Positions 10,009-17,411 of a stretch of 20,817 nt of DNA are shown in pieces. This DNA is from Chara braunii (Eukaryota > Streptophyta > Charophyceae > Charales > Characeae). The position numbers were made by a program, and so were the translations under genes. The stretch is from assembly GCA_003427395.1 (NCBI GenBank), contig BFEA01000703.1, positions 320,638 to 341,454 of the forward strand, in the 5' to 3' direction. Below the pieces are notes generated by a model. The model saw nothing but the letters and a program-made list of their open reading frames with translations, ran no database searches and had not been told where the DNA came from. Each line of letters begins with the position of its first letter. Within the stretch, counting starts at the first letter, position 1.

Positions 10009-10326
10009 CAGCCGCATTCCTACGGCTGATTCATTCGGCTGGCCCCCTGTCGAGGCTCAGCCTCCTGATGAGTTGGTGGAAGTCCAACGAAACAGTCGGG
10101 CGCAGTCCCCTCCCGTTCGTTTGAAACGAACAGGTGTGCTCACCCAAAGCAGAAAAAAAAGAAAAAACAAAGAATCCATCTAAAATCTAAGAAAAAAATA
10201 TATAATTTTTTTTTTTAACGAATCTAACAAAACTCTCTACTAAAATGGTCGCCCGTTTCATCGGGCGCCTTCACACTTCGTGGGGGCACTAAGTCCCCCT
10301 TACTCCTCACAGCGCCACCTGGCGCT
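10009..10326. repeat. Stem-loop cluster
   Basis: Includes CAGCCG/CGGCTG (10009-10028), GTTCGTTT and AAACGAAC around a single G (10115-10131), CGCCCG/CGGGCG with a 6-nt loop (10250-10267), GGGGG/CCCCC (10282-10299) and AGCGCCA/TGGCGCT around CC (10311-10326). All are perfect arms with unrelated sequences. Confidence 0.75.
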
Positions 10327-10330
10327 TTAG

Positions 10331-10480
10331 TTTTTTTTTTTTTTTTTTTTTTTNNNNNNNNNNNNNNNNNNNNNNNNNNNNNNNNNNNNNNNNNNNNNNN
10401 NNNNNNNNNNNNNNNNNNNNNNNNNNNNNNNNNNNNNNNNNNNNNNNNNNNNNTTTTTTTTTTTTTTTTTTTTTTTTTTT
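10331..10480. other. Assembly gap of 100 N inside a poly-T tract
   Basis: T runs (10331-10353 and 10454-10480) flank exactly 100 N (10354-10453), a conventional placeholder for unknown length. The gap probably reflects failure to read through the homopolymer. Confidence 0.95.
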
Positions 10481-10497
10481 TCTTTCTTTCTTCTTTT

Positions 10498-10519
10498 ACC
10501 GTTGGCTTAAGCCAACGGT
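10498..10519. repeat. 22-bp perfect palindrome
   Basis: ACCGTTGGCTT is followed directly by its own reverse complement, with no loop. It lies 17 bp after the poly-T that borders the gap. Confidence 0.95.
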
Positions 10520-10774
10520 CGCGTCATTCCGCCCTGGTGACGCCAACCAACAAGAACAACAAAAAGGGAAGAAAAAGAACAAAAAAAATTAACGAAAAAA
10601 AAGGGAAAGGGAACTCCTTACCTCGAAGTAACTGCTGTCTCCATCGTGCCCGTATGTGGTTGCTTACGCGTCCAGCTACGGGACAGGTAAGTTTTTTTTT
10701 TCCTAGAAAAAGAAAAATTCGGGCCATCTTTCGGCCTATGCGTGTCATCCACACACAGGGGCCATATCACCCCG

Positions 10775-10796
10775 GCGCGGCTGATTTCAGCCGCGC
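10775..10796. repeat. Stem-loop, 10-bp perfect arms, 2-nt loop
   Basis: GCGCGGCTGA and TCAGCCGCGC flank TT. Confidence 0.9.
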
Positions 10797-10847
10797 GATC
10801 TCAAGGATTGCACGGCCGAAAATCGGTCGCACCCCACGTCACGTCAT

Positions 10848-10872
10848 GGGCTGCTCCAAAAGGAGCCAGCCC
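10848..10872. repeat. Stem-loop, 10-bp stem with AAAA loop
   Basis: GGGCTGCTCC pairs with GGAGCCAGCCC with one bulged base. Confidence 0.85.
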
Positions 10873-10900
10873 GGTAGTGCGTTGGTCAGGTTCGAACCCC
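10873..10900 (+). promoter_or_regulatory. Weak Pol III-like box pair (tRNA-derived fragment?)
   Basis: GGTAGTGCGTTGG resembles a tRNA D-arm (A-box) and GGTTCGAACCC matches the B-box. Only 3 bp separates them, far short of the usual 30 or more, so the anticodon region would be missing. It could be a decayed tRNA-derived SINE head or chance. Confidence 0.2.
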
Positions 10901-10967
10901 ATGTCTGCGGGGTGGCAATCTGGCGACGGTACGTACTGGGCTCCATTTCACATCTAGAAAGGAGCGG

Positions 10968-11311
10968 CCCTTCAATAAGAAGGGTTCCAACGCCCAGCAG
11001 GCCCCTTTTCAACGCCTAGCAGGCTGAGCCTGCTAAGCCGGCTTGCCGCCGTGGCTGGCAGGCGAGGTCGGCAGCCGACCGCCTTGACGGCTGCCCTACC
11101 CAGCCGGCCCCGACACCTTCGACCTCGGTCCTCGGCGCATAAGCCCTATGGACCCTAAACCGTTCCTTCACGCTGCGATCCAATCTTGCTGCGGCGACCC
11201 CTTTTTGGCCCGCTTAGGCCCTGAATCGCGTGACTTAACAGCCACGCGACCTCATCATAGGTAGCCTAGGCTTTAACTTTATTTTTCCCATGACCGCACG
11301 CTATTGCGGTC
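10968..11311. repeat. Stem-loop cluster
   Basis: Perfect arms: CCCTTC/GAAGGG around AATAA (10968-10984), TAGCAGGC/GCCTGCTA around TGA (11017-11035), AAGCCGGCTT palindrome (11035-11044), GTCGGC/GCCGAC around A (11067-11079), TCGCGTG/CACGCGA with a 10-nt loop (11226-11249), AGCCTAGGCT (11263-11272) and GACCGCA/TGCGGTC with a 6-nt loop (11292-11311). Confidence 0.8.
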
Positions 11312-11513
11312 TCGCTGAGACTCACGGACGACAGTGCCAACTCCCGTTATCCCGCACGGATGTCGATGTTGTCCTGCGTCGACGACGTCAGGTTCAAAAA
11401 AAGTTTAATTCTCTCAGTCATAGCGCTGGTCTCGATAAACTTTGGCAGCGTCAATCTCATCAAGTCTTCCAATTAAGTGACAAGGTCAGACCGCGTCCGA
11501 CGTTGAAAGACAC

Positions 11514-11543
11514 GGGCAGATACCCTTGTCAGGGTTTCTGCCC
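11514..11543. repeat. Subterminal hairpin at the insertion's right end
   Basis: GGGCAGATACCCT and AGGGTTTCTGCCC form 13-bp arms with one mismatch around a TGTC loop. The hairpin stops 4 bp before the 8-bp duplication at 11548. Confidence 0.85.
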
Positions 11544-11547
11544 CGAC

Positions 11548-11555
11548 ACCGCTAT
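11548..11555. repeat. Target-site duplication, right copy (ACCGCTAT)
   Basis: An exact match to 4887-4894. It lies inside the RT coding sequence, where its reverse complement ATAGCGGT encodes the end of HSG. Confidence 0.85.
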
Positions 11556-12357
11556 GAAGATTGATCTTCGTGAAGAAGCGGTTGTCTGCCAGACGGTCAA
11601 ACAGCTCATCCGCGCGGGGCATGGGATCGTTGTTCTTAACTGTGTAATGGTTAAGGCCGCGACAGTCGATGCAGAGGCGGAGAGTTCCGTCCGTTTTGCG
11701 AGCAAAGAGGACAGGTGCACCCCAAGGGGAGTTACTGGGTTTAATGAAACCCAGTTGAAGGAGCTCCTCAAGCTTACGCTTGAGTTCCGTCGCCTCTGGG
11801 ATCGAGAGTCGGTACGGTGCCTGATGGTGAACACGATAGTCAGGCACGAGCTGGATAGAATGCTCAACACCGCGCATCGGGGGAATCCCGCTGTATGAGA
11901 AATACGGGGCAAAAATATCGCGGTACTCTCGAATCAGGTCGCGACCGGCCGACTCTAAGTCTGTCGTGAACCGTGTGAGTTCCTCAGCGTCTGCGTCGGC
12001 ACAAGACGTATGTGTGGACTCGACAATCGACGGCGCAGAGGCCTGGGACGTGAAGGGGGTATCCGCAGGCTGACGGGTGGACATAGAGATGGGAGCTGCG
12101 AAGATGGAGGAAGGGTAAGGGGGATCGGGCTCCAGAGAGATGAGCTCAACCTCGGGATAAAGTGGATTATAGCGAAGAAGATCCATGACGTTCACTGAGT
12201 AGAACGTGACGTCCTCCTGTCGTATGAAGTGAGCAAACTGACGAGGGGAAGTGAACGCGATGTCGGGGTGGGACCCTGAGGGACGAGGGTCCTGGGGAGG
12301 TAGGGCGGGGTGTCGCCCGTGGTTCCAATGAACGGGACGCGATGAGTCTGACCACAC
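11548..12357 (-). pseudogene. pol: Gypsy reverse transcriptase, N-terminal part
   Basis: The frame from 12357 reads 270 codons before the insertion cuts it. It holds the protease-RT linker ([31 protein letters not shown]) and then RT fingers and palm: [64 protein letters not shown], and [10 protein letters not shown], where the usual KID aspartate is Asn. After the break the frame runs into foreign sequence and stops at 11473. The N-terminal boundary is arbitrary: this frame (0) takes over from the protease frame (2) by an indel near 12,290. Partner of the half at 3969-4894; together they would be one RT domain. The N for D change in the first catalytic motif is a further inactivating sign. 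Confidence 0.93.
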
Positions 12358-13154
12358 TTTGTTTTGAAAACGAGTGTCTCGGTCGCCTATTCGGCCTCTG
12401 TGCCATGGAACCGGCGAGACCAGGGAGTGTCAAGGATAAAGTCGTACCCGGTTTCCAGCACGTCGAAGTATGCGGAGGAATGGTAGCGCCTAGGCGTCTG
12501 GGTACTATCCGATGGTTGAAGGGTGAGGGAGACATGGAGGTCGGGGACCGTCTGATCGAAGAAGCGTTGCGTCTTGTTATCTCCGAGGGTAACGGAGATA
12601 GGAGAGCGAGACCCAGAGGTAGCTAGGCGAGCTTCCTCAACCACTCGAGGATGAACGAAATCTCCCTGCGAGCCAGAGTCTCATAAAGCGCGGTACACCC
12701 TCGTAGATGTCCCTAGGCGAATAGGGATGGTGGGTAGGGTGCGATCAGGGTCAGAGAGCAGAGCGAGAAGACGACGCAGGACGTTGATGTGTCTCGTGAG
12801 TCGCTCCTGACGGGCCTGCAGAATGCTCAAGTCCAGGAGAGATGACACAACGTCATCGCGAGTTGCCAGCTGAGCGCTACAACGGGCTGTGCGAATGGCG
12901 CGACGTGTCGGAAGTCTCGGGGGAGAAGCGCTAGATGCGGCGGTCTGCTGGGAGGCAGACGATACCTCGACAGACGATGGGGCAGAGAGAACTGCGTCTG
13001 TCATGTCCTGAGGATCCTCTGGTGGGGTAGCCAAAGGGGCAAACCGCGACTCGGTGGTCGGGAAGCCGGCTACGAGCGAGGCCTCAGGGGTACACGGCAC
13101 CGTGGCTAGCTGGGTGGGGCTGGCCGGGCGGAACCGGGGGGGGACTGAGATCAA
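12290..13154 (-). pseudogene. pol: Gypsy protease region
   Basis: An aspartic protease of the retroviral type, which would cut the Gag-Pol polyprotein. The frame runs from 13154, overlapping the end of the zinc-knuckle frame by 4 bp in another phase, consistent with a gag-pol frameshift or an old indel. A roughly 155-residue Ser/Thr/Pro-rich linker with a helical stretch (LSILQARQERLTRHINVLRR) leads to the active site DSGSQGDFVHP. A TGA (12681-12683) sits directly before that Asp. The rest has VTLGDNKTQRF and [14 protein letters not shown] (family form LGxPWL). A TAG at 12387-12389 and an indel near 12290 precede RT. Confidence 0.8.
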
Positions 13155-15204
13155 CGCTGACGAGAAATATCAGCGTAGTACCGATCGAGGGCGGTGTGGT
13201 ATGGACACTGTGAGAAGGTGTGTCCATCCTGGCGGCAACGAAGGCAGCCGCGTTGGGCCTCGAGGGCGGCACACTCCTCGGGGGATAGAGCTCCATGAGG
13301 AGAGACAAAACCCTGCGGGAGGTCTATCTGAGGAACTGTGAGTGTGCGAGCACGAGCCTGTGGAACACAACTGCGTGCACGACCCATGGCAGACATGGCC
13401 ATCTCCAAGCGCTCAGCCATTGGGACAGTGTTGTCATCCAAGTGGTACTAGATGACGTCCCGAAGCTCGATGTCCTCGAGGGCGTCCCCAATGGTAGGAT
13501 CGAGCTCGGCTGAGGCGTCCCTTCCATACTCGAGAGAACTGTAGTGCCGAGAGAATGGCGCTCCAGGTCGAGCCGGGTGACGAAAACGACCAGCAAACGA
13601 GGAGCGGCCTTGGGTGGTACCCCGGGACTGGGAGGTGGCGGCTGACCGCAAAGAGGATGAGGCGACGGAGAAGCGACTGCACATGCTCTGGTACTGACGC
13701 GCAGCCTCGTAATCCTGCTCCGCGGAAGAGAATGATCACCTCTATAGCTCTAGGCGGTAGTCAGTCGGCAGGCTGACAAGGAACCGGTCAGCGAGTGTGA
13801 CCTCCGGTAGGAACGTCTCGTCACAAACAAGGCAAGCGTCCTGAAACACCCGGATGTGACGCTCCAGGTCGGCCCGTACAGAGGACCCGGACCATCTGGT
13901 CAGGGTGACGTGGTCTAAGGCGTCGGTGGCGTCATGACGGGCGCCGAAGCGGTCCTGAAGGAAGGCCGCGAAGTCGGCCAGAGTGGGAACCTCACCCACG
14001 CGGAGGCGCTGGGTATAATGATCCTCCCACGCAGTGGAAGGGCTACCTCGCAATTTGGTTGCAAGCACATCACGCCACAACTCCTGATGGGTGGTCGTCA
14101 TAGAGAGTGTACGTGTTGCTATCCGCAACCAGCGAGAGACACGGGATGTGCCATCATACTCGAGAATGTTCGTGGTGCGCATAGGAGGATGTCCACTGTG
14201 TTGATGGCGGGGGGAGAGAGATCGAGGCGAGTGCACTGCGGCGGCGTAAGTCGAGGCCGCTGCTGGGGCGGAGGTGAGGGAAGGCTGTGGGCCGTGGCCG
14301 CTGGCTGATGGGCCAGCAGACAAGGAGGCAACGACTGCGGGCAACTGTCCCGGAATAGCCAGGTAAGAGGGAAGAGGTTGAGGAGCAGGTCGAGGGAAAC
14401 GAGCCTCATCATGGGGACCGAAGGGGTGGTCGAGGAGGAAGGGTGCGCAGCCTGTGATGGGTGAGGCTGTCTCAGAGCGAGAATCTCCGCCTAAGCCTGC
14501 ACGATGGTGGCCTGTAAAGTGGCCACTCGCTGGGTGCGCGGGGTCGGAGGTGGAGGGGGCGGAGCGGGTCTCCCAGTGGGAGGAGGAATCCCAGCCTGGG
14601 CGGTACCCTGCTGTGGGGGCGGGGGGACGAAGGCAGGAAGAAGAGGGCGGAGCCGTATTGCCGTGACCGGTGCGGGAAGCTGGGAAGCAACACCGGTGTG
14701 GGTCGATGAAACTGCTGGGCCAGAAGATGGTACCTAGACCGCAGGACCTACGACAGTAGTAGAGACGGTAGGAGCGGCTGTAGCCGGAAGAACTGCCGAA
14801 ACAGACGGCGTGGTCTGAGCGGCAGCAGCACTCGCCACCGCTGAGGGGGAGTGTTGGGCCTGACCCGCAGAGGAGGGAGAACCATGGTGACTCCGTCTTC
14901 GGAGTCCTGGGAAGCCGGAATCGGAGCCGGTAGGGGATGGGGTGTGGTAGGGGTGGGGAGAGCGATGAGGGGAGCCCTTGAGGCGGTTGACGTCGAGGGC
15001 AAGCGCATTGATTTGTGCTTGCAACGGTCCAAGCGTACTGAGTTGCGCCTGGATCGCTACAAGGGCGGCATGAAGGTCGATGGTGTCCACATGGGCGTGA
15101 TCAGGAGCCAATGACTGCGCGGTGACCTGGGATGTGGACTGCGCCCCGACGATCTCCTCAGGTGTAGCGCTCTCCAAGGGCAGTGGGGGGAGAGAAGTAG
15201 ACAT
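13151..15204 (-). pseudogene. gag: Gypsy gag (capsid and nucleocapsid), broken
   Basis: The start is the ATG at 15204, in good context (CCACCATGT). The N-terminal region has a coiled-coil-like stretch (LHAALVAIQAQLSTLGPLQ and LDVNRLKGS) and then long Ser/Pro/Ala-rich sequence. The capsid region (about 14344-13742) has WEDHYTQRL, ADFAAFLQDRFGA and RHIRVFQDACL, typical of retrotransposon Gag. The nucleocapsid carries a CCHC zinc knuckle CLRCRQDGHTFSQC (CX2CX4HX4C, about 13205-13247) for RNA binding. Breaks: TAG at 14734 and 14491, a frame change near 14,410, TAG 13742, TGA 13736 and TAG 13448. The VQA-stop-AEILALRQ and RDVI-stop-YHLDD contexts suggest former glutamines. Gag would form the particle that packages element RNA. 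Confidence 0.87.
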
Positions 15205-15420
15205 GGTGGGAGGTGGGGGGAAATATGGGTTGTGGTATGGGGACAGAGGACCACCGGTTAGAGGGAGGGGACCGCGAGAGCGGAGTGGGTAGTCGTGGGT
15301 CGGCTCGCCCCGTGACCAGTGGGTTGCGCGTGAGATGGTAGCACGAATCCGGTCGAGGGGGGAGGAGCCGTTCGGGTCCAGGGTGCTCGACGGGAGGAGG
15401 TAGAGAGTAGGGGGGTTAGG

Positions 15421-15452
15421 GACCCTAGAAAAACCCTAAAAAAACCCTAACC
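15421..15452. promoter_or_regulatory. Telo-box (AAACCCTA-type) cluster
   Basis: Three CCCTA(A/G) units separated by A runs, about 220 bp upstream of the gag ATG. Plant telo-boxes (AAACCCTAA) occur near transcription starts of growth-related genes and bind TRB-type factors. They could be regulatory here or an interstitial telomere remnant. Confidence 0.4.
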
Positions 15453-15556
15453 GGAGTTTAGGTGGTTAGGGGAAGGTGACGGTAACCTAATCAAGAAAAG
15501 AAAATAATAACTATGGAGGGGAGGGAGAATAGAGTAAACAGCGGATTTTCGAGATA

Positions 15557-15600
15557 AAAATAAAATAAATAAATAAATAAAAATAAATAAATAAATAAAA
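15557..15600. repeat. (AAAT)n microsatellite
   Basis: AAAT/AATA tetranucleotide units with minor interruptions; a second shorter run lies at about 15757-15781. Confidence 0.85.
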
Positions 15601-15642
15601 TATAAGGAGTGAGGAGAGAGAGAATATTTATTTTTTTGGAAT

Positions 15643-15958
15643 TTTCGGCGGCATTTTCCCACCCTGCATGGGGTTAAAAATGTGCCAAGAGGAAGGAAAG
15701 TGCAAGAAGGACACACTAACTTTCAAAATGTCGCAAATTAAAATTTTCAGAAAAATAAATGAGTAAATAAATAAATAAATAAGGAGGTGGAAGAGAGTGA
15801 AGAGAAGCTAAGTTTTGGAATTTTTCAAAAATTTTGGCAGCATTTCCTTACCCCCATGGGGTCGAAGTGTGCTGAAAAATACTAAGTAAAGAAAAAAAAA
15901 CATAAAATTTCGGCAGCACTTCGTTACCCCCACGGGGCCAAAATGTGTGCCGAAAGCA
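15643..15958. repeat. Three diverged copies of a palindromic element
   Basis: Copies at about 15643-15690, 15832-15880 and 15905-15958 share TTYGGCAGCA, an inner CCCCAYGGGG-type palindrome and TGTGCCGAAA. The third copy folds best: TTTCGGCA (15908-15915) with TGCCGAAA (15948-15955), CAC/GTG, and an inner CCCC/GGGG. The core CGGCAGCAC also begins the arm of the 54-bp tandem repeat at 8973. Confidence 0.6.
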
Positions 15959-16187
15959 AGAATGGCCAAGTCTTAATCAAATTTTAGGGTGCCACAGAAA
16001 AAATTAAATTTTTAGAATAAATAAAGGAAAATAAAATAAATCTGAAAGATGAGAAAAGAAGTAGGGAATAAAATAATTCGAATTTTTGAGCAAAAAGAGA
16101 AGATTGAAATCAAAGAGAAAGAGAAAAGAAGAAAAACAGAAAAAATCGAAATGGGGGGGGGGGATGAAAAAGTGATGAAAAAACTTC

Positions 16188-16445
16188 AAAAAAGAGAAAA
16201 ATAGGTGGGAAAGAGAAAAGATTGAAGTGGTAGGTGAGGGGGATGATGGGGTTGTAGTTGGGGGAAGAAAGGAGGAGAGGAGGGTGAGAGAATGAGAGAG
16301 AAAGTTATGGAAAAGGTAAAGAAAAGAGGGAGAGATTAGTAAAAGAAGGTGAGTGGAGAGAGAGGAAAAAAAAAAATGGTGGGAGATGAGTGAAGAGGGA
16401 GGGGTATGAGAGATTAATGGGAAGGGGAGGAAATAAGTAGGGAAA
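16188..16445. repeat. C-free purine-rich tract
   Basis: 258 consecutive + strand bases contain no C and mostly A and G; only about four more C occur up to 16680. The element's sense strand is therefore G-free here. An apparent reading frame rich in Ser, Phe, Leu and Pro on the minus strand is composition, not a gene. Confidence 0.9.
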
Positions 16446-16685
16446 CGAAGCAAGGAGAGTGAGGTTGGGAGAGGAGAAAGTAAAAATATGGTAGTGGATG
16501 GAGAAAGAGTGAAGGGGATGAGAGATTAGTGGAGAGAAGAGGAGAGAAATGAGAAAAAGGAGAGGGGAGAAATGAGAAAAGGTGATGGATGAGTGGTGGT
16601 GAGAGAAAAAAAAGGTCAAATGATGAAGGGGGGAGACGGAAAAGGGAGTGGGAGAGTGGATTAGTGATGAGAGAGGTGATACCCA

Positions 16686-16864
16686 GCTCTTGGGTAACCA
16701 AGAGCATAAAAATTCACCAAAATTCACAAGATCTTGGCCTTCACACACCCCTTGGAAGAAGGGGTCTTCAAGGTGGTGATGAACTGCTGCTGCACATTAT
16801 CTGGGGTTGGCTGAGATCTGGATCAGCCACCCAGTTCCACTGTAGTGCAGCCCCTAGCCAGGGG
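16686..16864. repeat. Stem-loop cluster, leader block (first half)
   Basis: GCTCTTGG/CCAAGAGC around GTAA (16686-16705), CAAGATCTTG (16727-16736), CCCCTT/AAGGGG (16748-16764), CTGGG plus TGGCTGA pairing with TCAGCCACCCAG with a 2-nt bulge (16801-16834), and CCCCT/AGGGG (16851-16864). Confidence 0.8.
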
Positions 16865-16895
16865 GGTCTTCAAAAGAAAAAAATCCTCAGCAAGC

Positions 16896-16907
16896 TGCCA
16901 CGTGGCA
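16896..16907. repeat. 12-bp perfect palindrome
   Basis: TGCCACGTGGCA, containing a CACGTG (G-box-like) core. Confidence 0.8.
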
Positions 16908-16955
16908 CTTTTCGAGATGCCCACGGGTCAAGAGAGCAGAGGTAGAGGGCAAACA

Positions 16956-17004
16956 CTCTTTTGCCAATAACTTTTCACCCGCTGGGTGAAATTTGGCAAA
17001 AGAG
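16956..17004. repeat. 49-nt two-tier hairpin
   Basis: Outer arms CTCTTTTGCCAA and TTGGCAAAAGAG pair perfectly over 12 bp. Inside, TTTCACCC and GGGTGAAA pair over 8 bp around GCT. The internal loop is 5 nt on one side and 1 nt on the other. It is the longest stem in the leader block. Confidence 0.92.
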
Positions 17005-17022
17005 GTCTTGTTGGAAAACTTT

Positions 17023-17284
17023 TTGAAAGAGGCTTTCAACGAGATAAGGCGCAACATCATCCACTTCCTTCAACAATAGCGCTCGTTGAAAACAACGAGC
17101 GCGGGTGGTTTTGGGAGCTTCAAAATAAAATTGCGATCTTTGAAAGATCGTAGCTACTCAACCACTATACAAAATTTAATGTTCTATAAATTGTTGAAAG
17201 CGGCTCGTCGAGAGCTTTCCAACAAGCCAAAGATCAATAAATTTGGACCATCGGTGCAGAAGTTACAATTGAAAGAGTGCACCG
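17023..17284. repeat. Stem-loop cluster, leader block (second half)
   Basis: TTGAAAG/CTTTCAA around AGG (17023-17039), GCGCTCGTTG/CAACGAGCGC around AAAA (17079-17102, 10 bp perfect), CGATCTTT/AAAGATCG around G (17134-17150), TTGTTGAAAGC pairing with GCTTTCCAACAA with an inner CTC/GAG (17191-17225), and CGGTGCA/TGCACCG with a 19-nt loop (17252-17284). Confidence 0.85.
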
Positions 17285-17314
17285 GTATCATTACCAAAGA
17301 AAAGTGGCAAGCGT

Positions 17315-17333
17315 TTTTTTTTTTTTTTTTTTT
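17315..17333. repeat. Poly-T tract
   Basis: About 19 T (A on the element's sense strand) between the stem-loop block and the PBS-proximal leader. Confidence 0.85.
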
Positions 17334-17396
17334 CCTCAAGCCGCATGCCAACTGATAGGTGGGGTGGGTGAGGAGGAGGAGCAGGAAGCAAAGCCT

Positions 17397-17408
17397 GCTC
17401 TGATACCA
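17397..17408 (-). other. Primer-binding site for initiator tRNA-Met
   Basis: On the minus strand TGGTATCAGAGC lies 3 nt after the 5' LTR end. It is complementary to the 12-nt 3' end of plant initiator tRNA-Met, the usual primer of plant Gypsy elements. This fixes the element's orientation and the LTR boundary. Confidence 0.9.
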
Positions 17409-17411
17409 GTG

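Larger units (their letters stand above)
4895..11547. mobile_element. 6.65-kb insertion of unknown class nested in RT
   Basis: Foreign DNA interrupts RT exactly between two copies of an 8-bp duplication. The left end reads CGAGCGCATCAGCCCC; the right end, reverse complemented, reads GTCGGGGCAGAAACCC, so there is no convincing terminal inverted repeat. No LTRs, terminal poly-A or recognisable transposase are found. A 13-bp-arm hairpin (11514-11543) ends 4 bp from the right edge. The interior holds one unidentified decayed coding stretch (6381-7460), a 54-bp tandem repeat, many stem-loops, CT repeats, T homopolymers and an assembly gap. Eight-bp duplications suit hAT, P or Zisupton-like transposons, but the lack of inverted ends argues against a plain DNA transposon. 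It may be composite. Confidence 0.75.
15205..17396 (-). other. Long leader between PBS and gag of the Gypsy element
   Basis: No supported gene in 2.2 kb. In transcript order it holds a purine/pyrimidine-biased patch, an A tract (17333-17315), a dense stem-loop block (17284-16686), a G-free pyrimidine-rich tract (16445-16188), AT-rich DNA with AAAT repeats, three diverged palindromic repeats (15958-15643), telo-box motifs (15452-15421) and a C-rich run to the ATG. Most plant Gypsy leaders are shorter, so part may be a secondary insertion; I could not find its duplications. Confidence 0.7.

Noticed and set aside
10860-10925. A tRNA gene around the TTCGAA motif
   Set aside because: No cloverleaf: the A- and B-box-like strings are 3 bp apart and there is no acceptor stem or anticodon arm.
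4895-11547. Insertion as a Helitron, LINE or LTR element
   Set aside because: No CTRR end or A/T target without duplication, no terminal poly-A, no LTRs, and no Rep-helicase or RT of its own.
11290-11898. 202-codon plus-strand frame across the insertion's right edge
   Set aside because: It runs through the target duplication into antisense RT sequence, so its second half is a shadow; the first half has no recognisable motif.
16004-16748. Minus-strand frames of about 100-150 codons rich in Ser, Phe, Leu and Pro
   Set aside because: They arise from the G-free pyrimidine strand, which has few possible stop codons.
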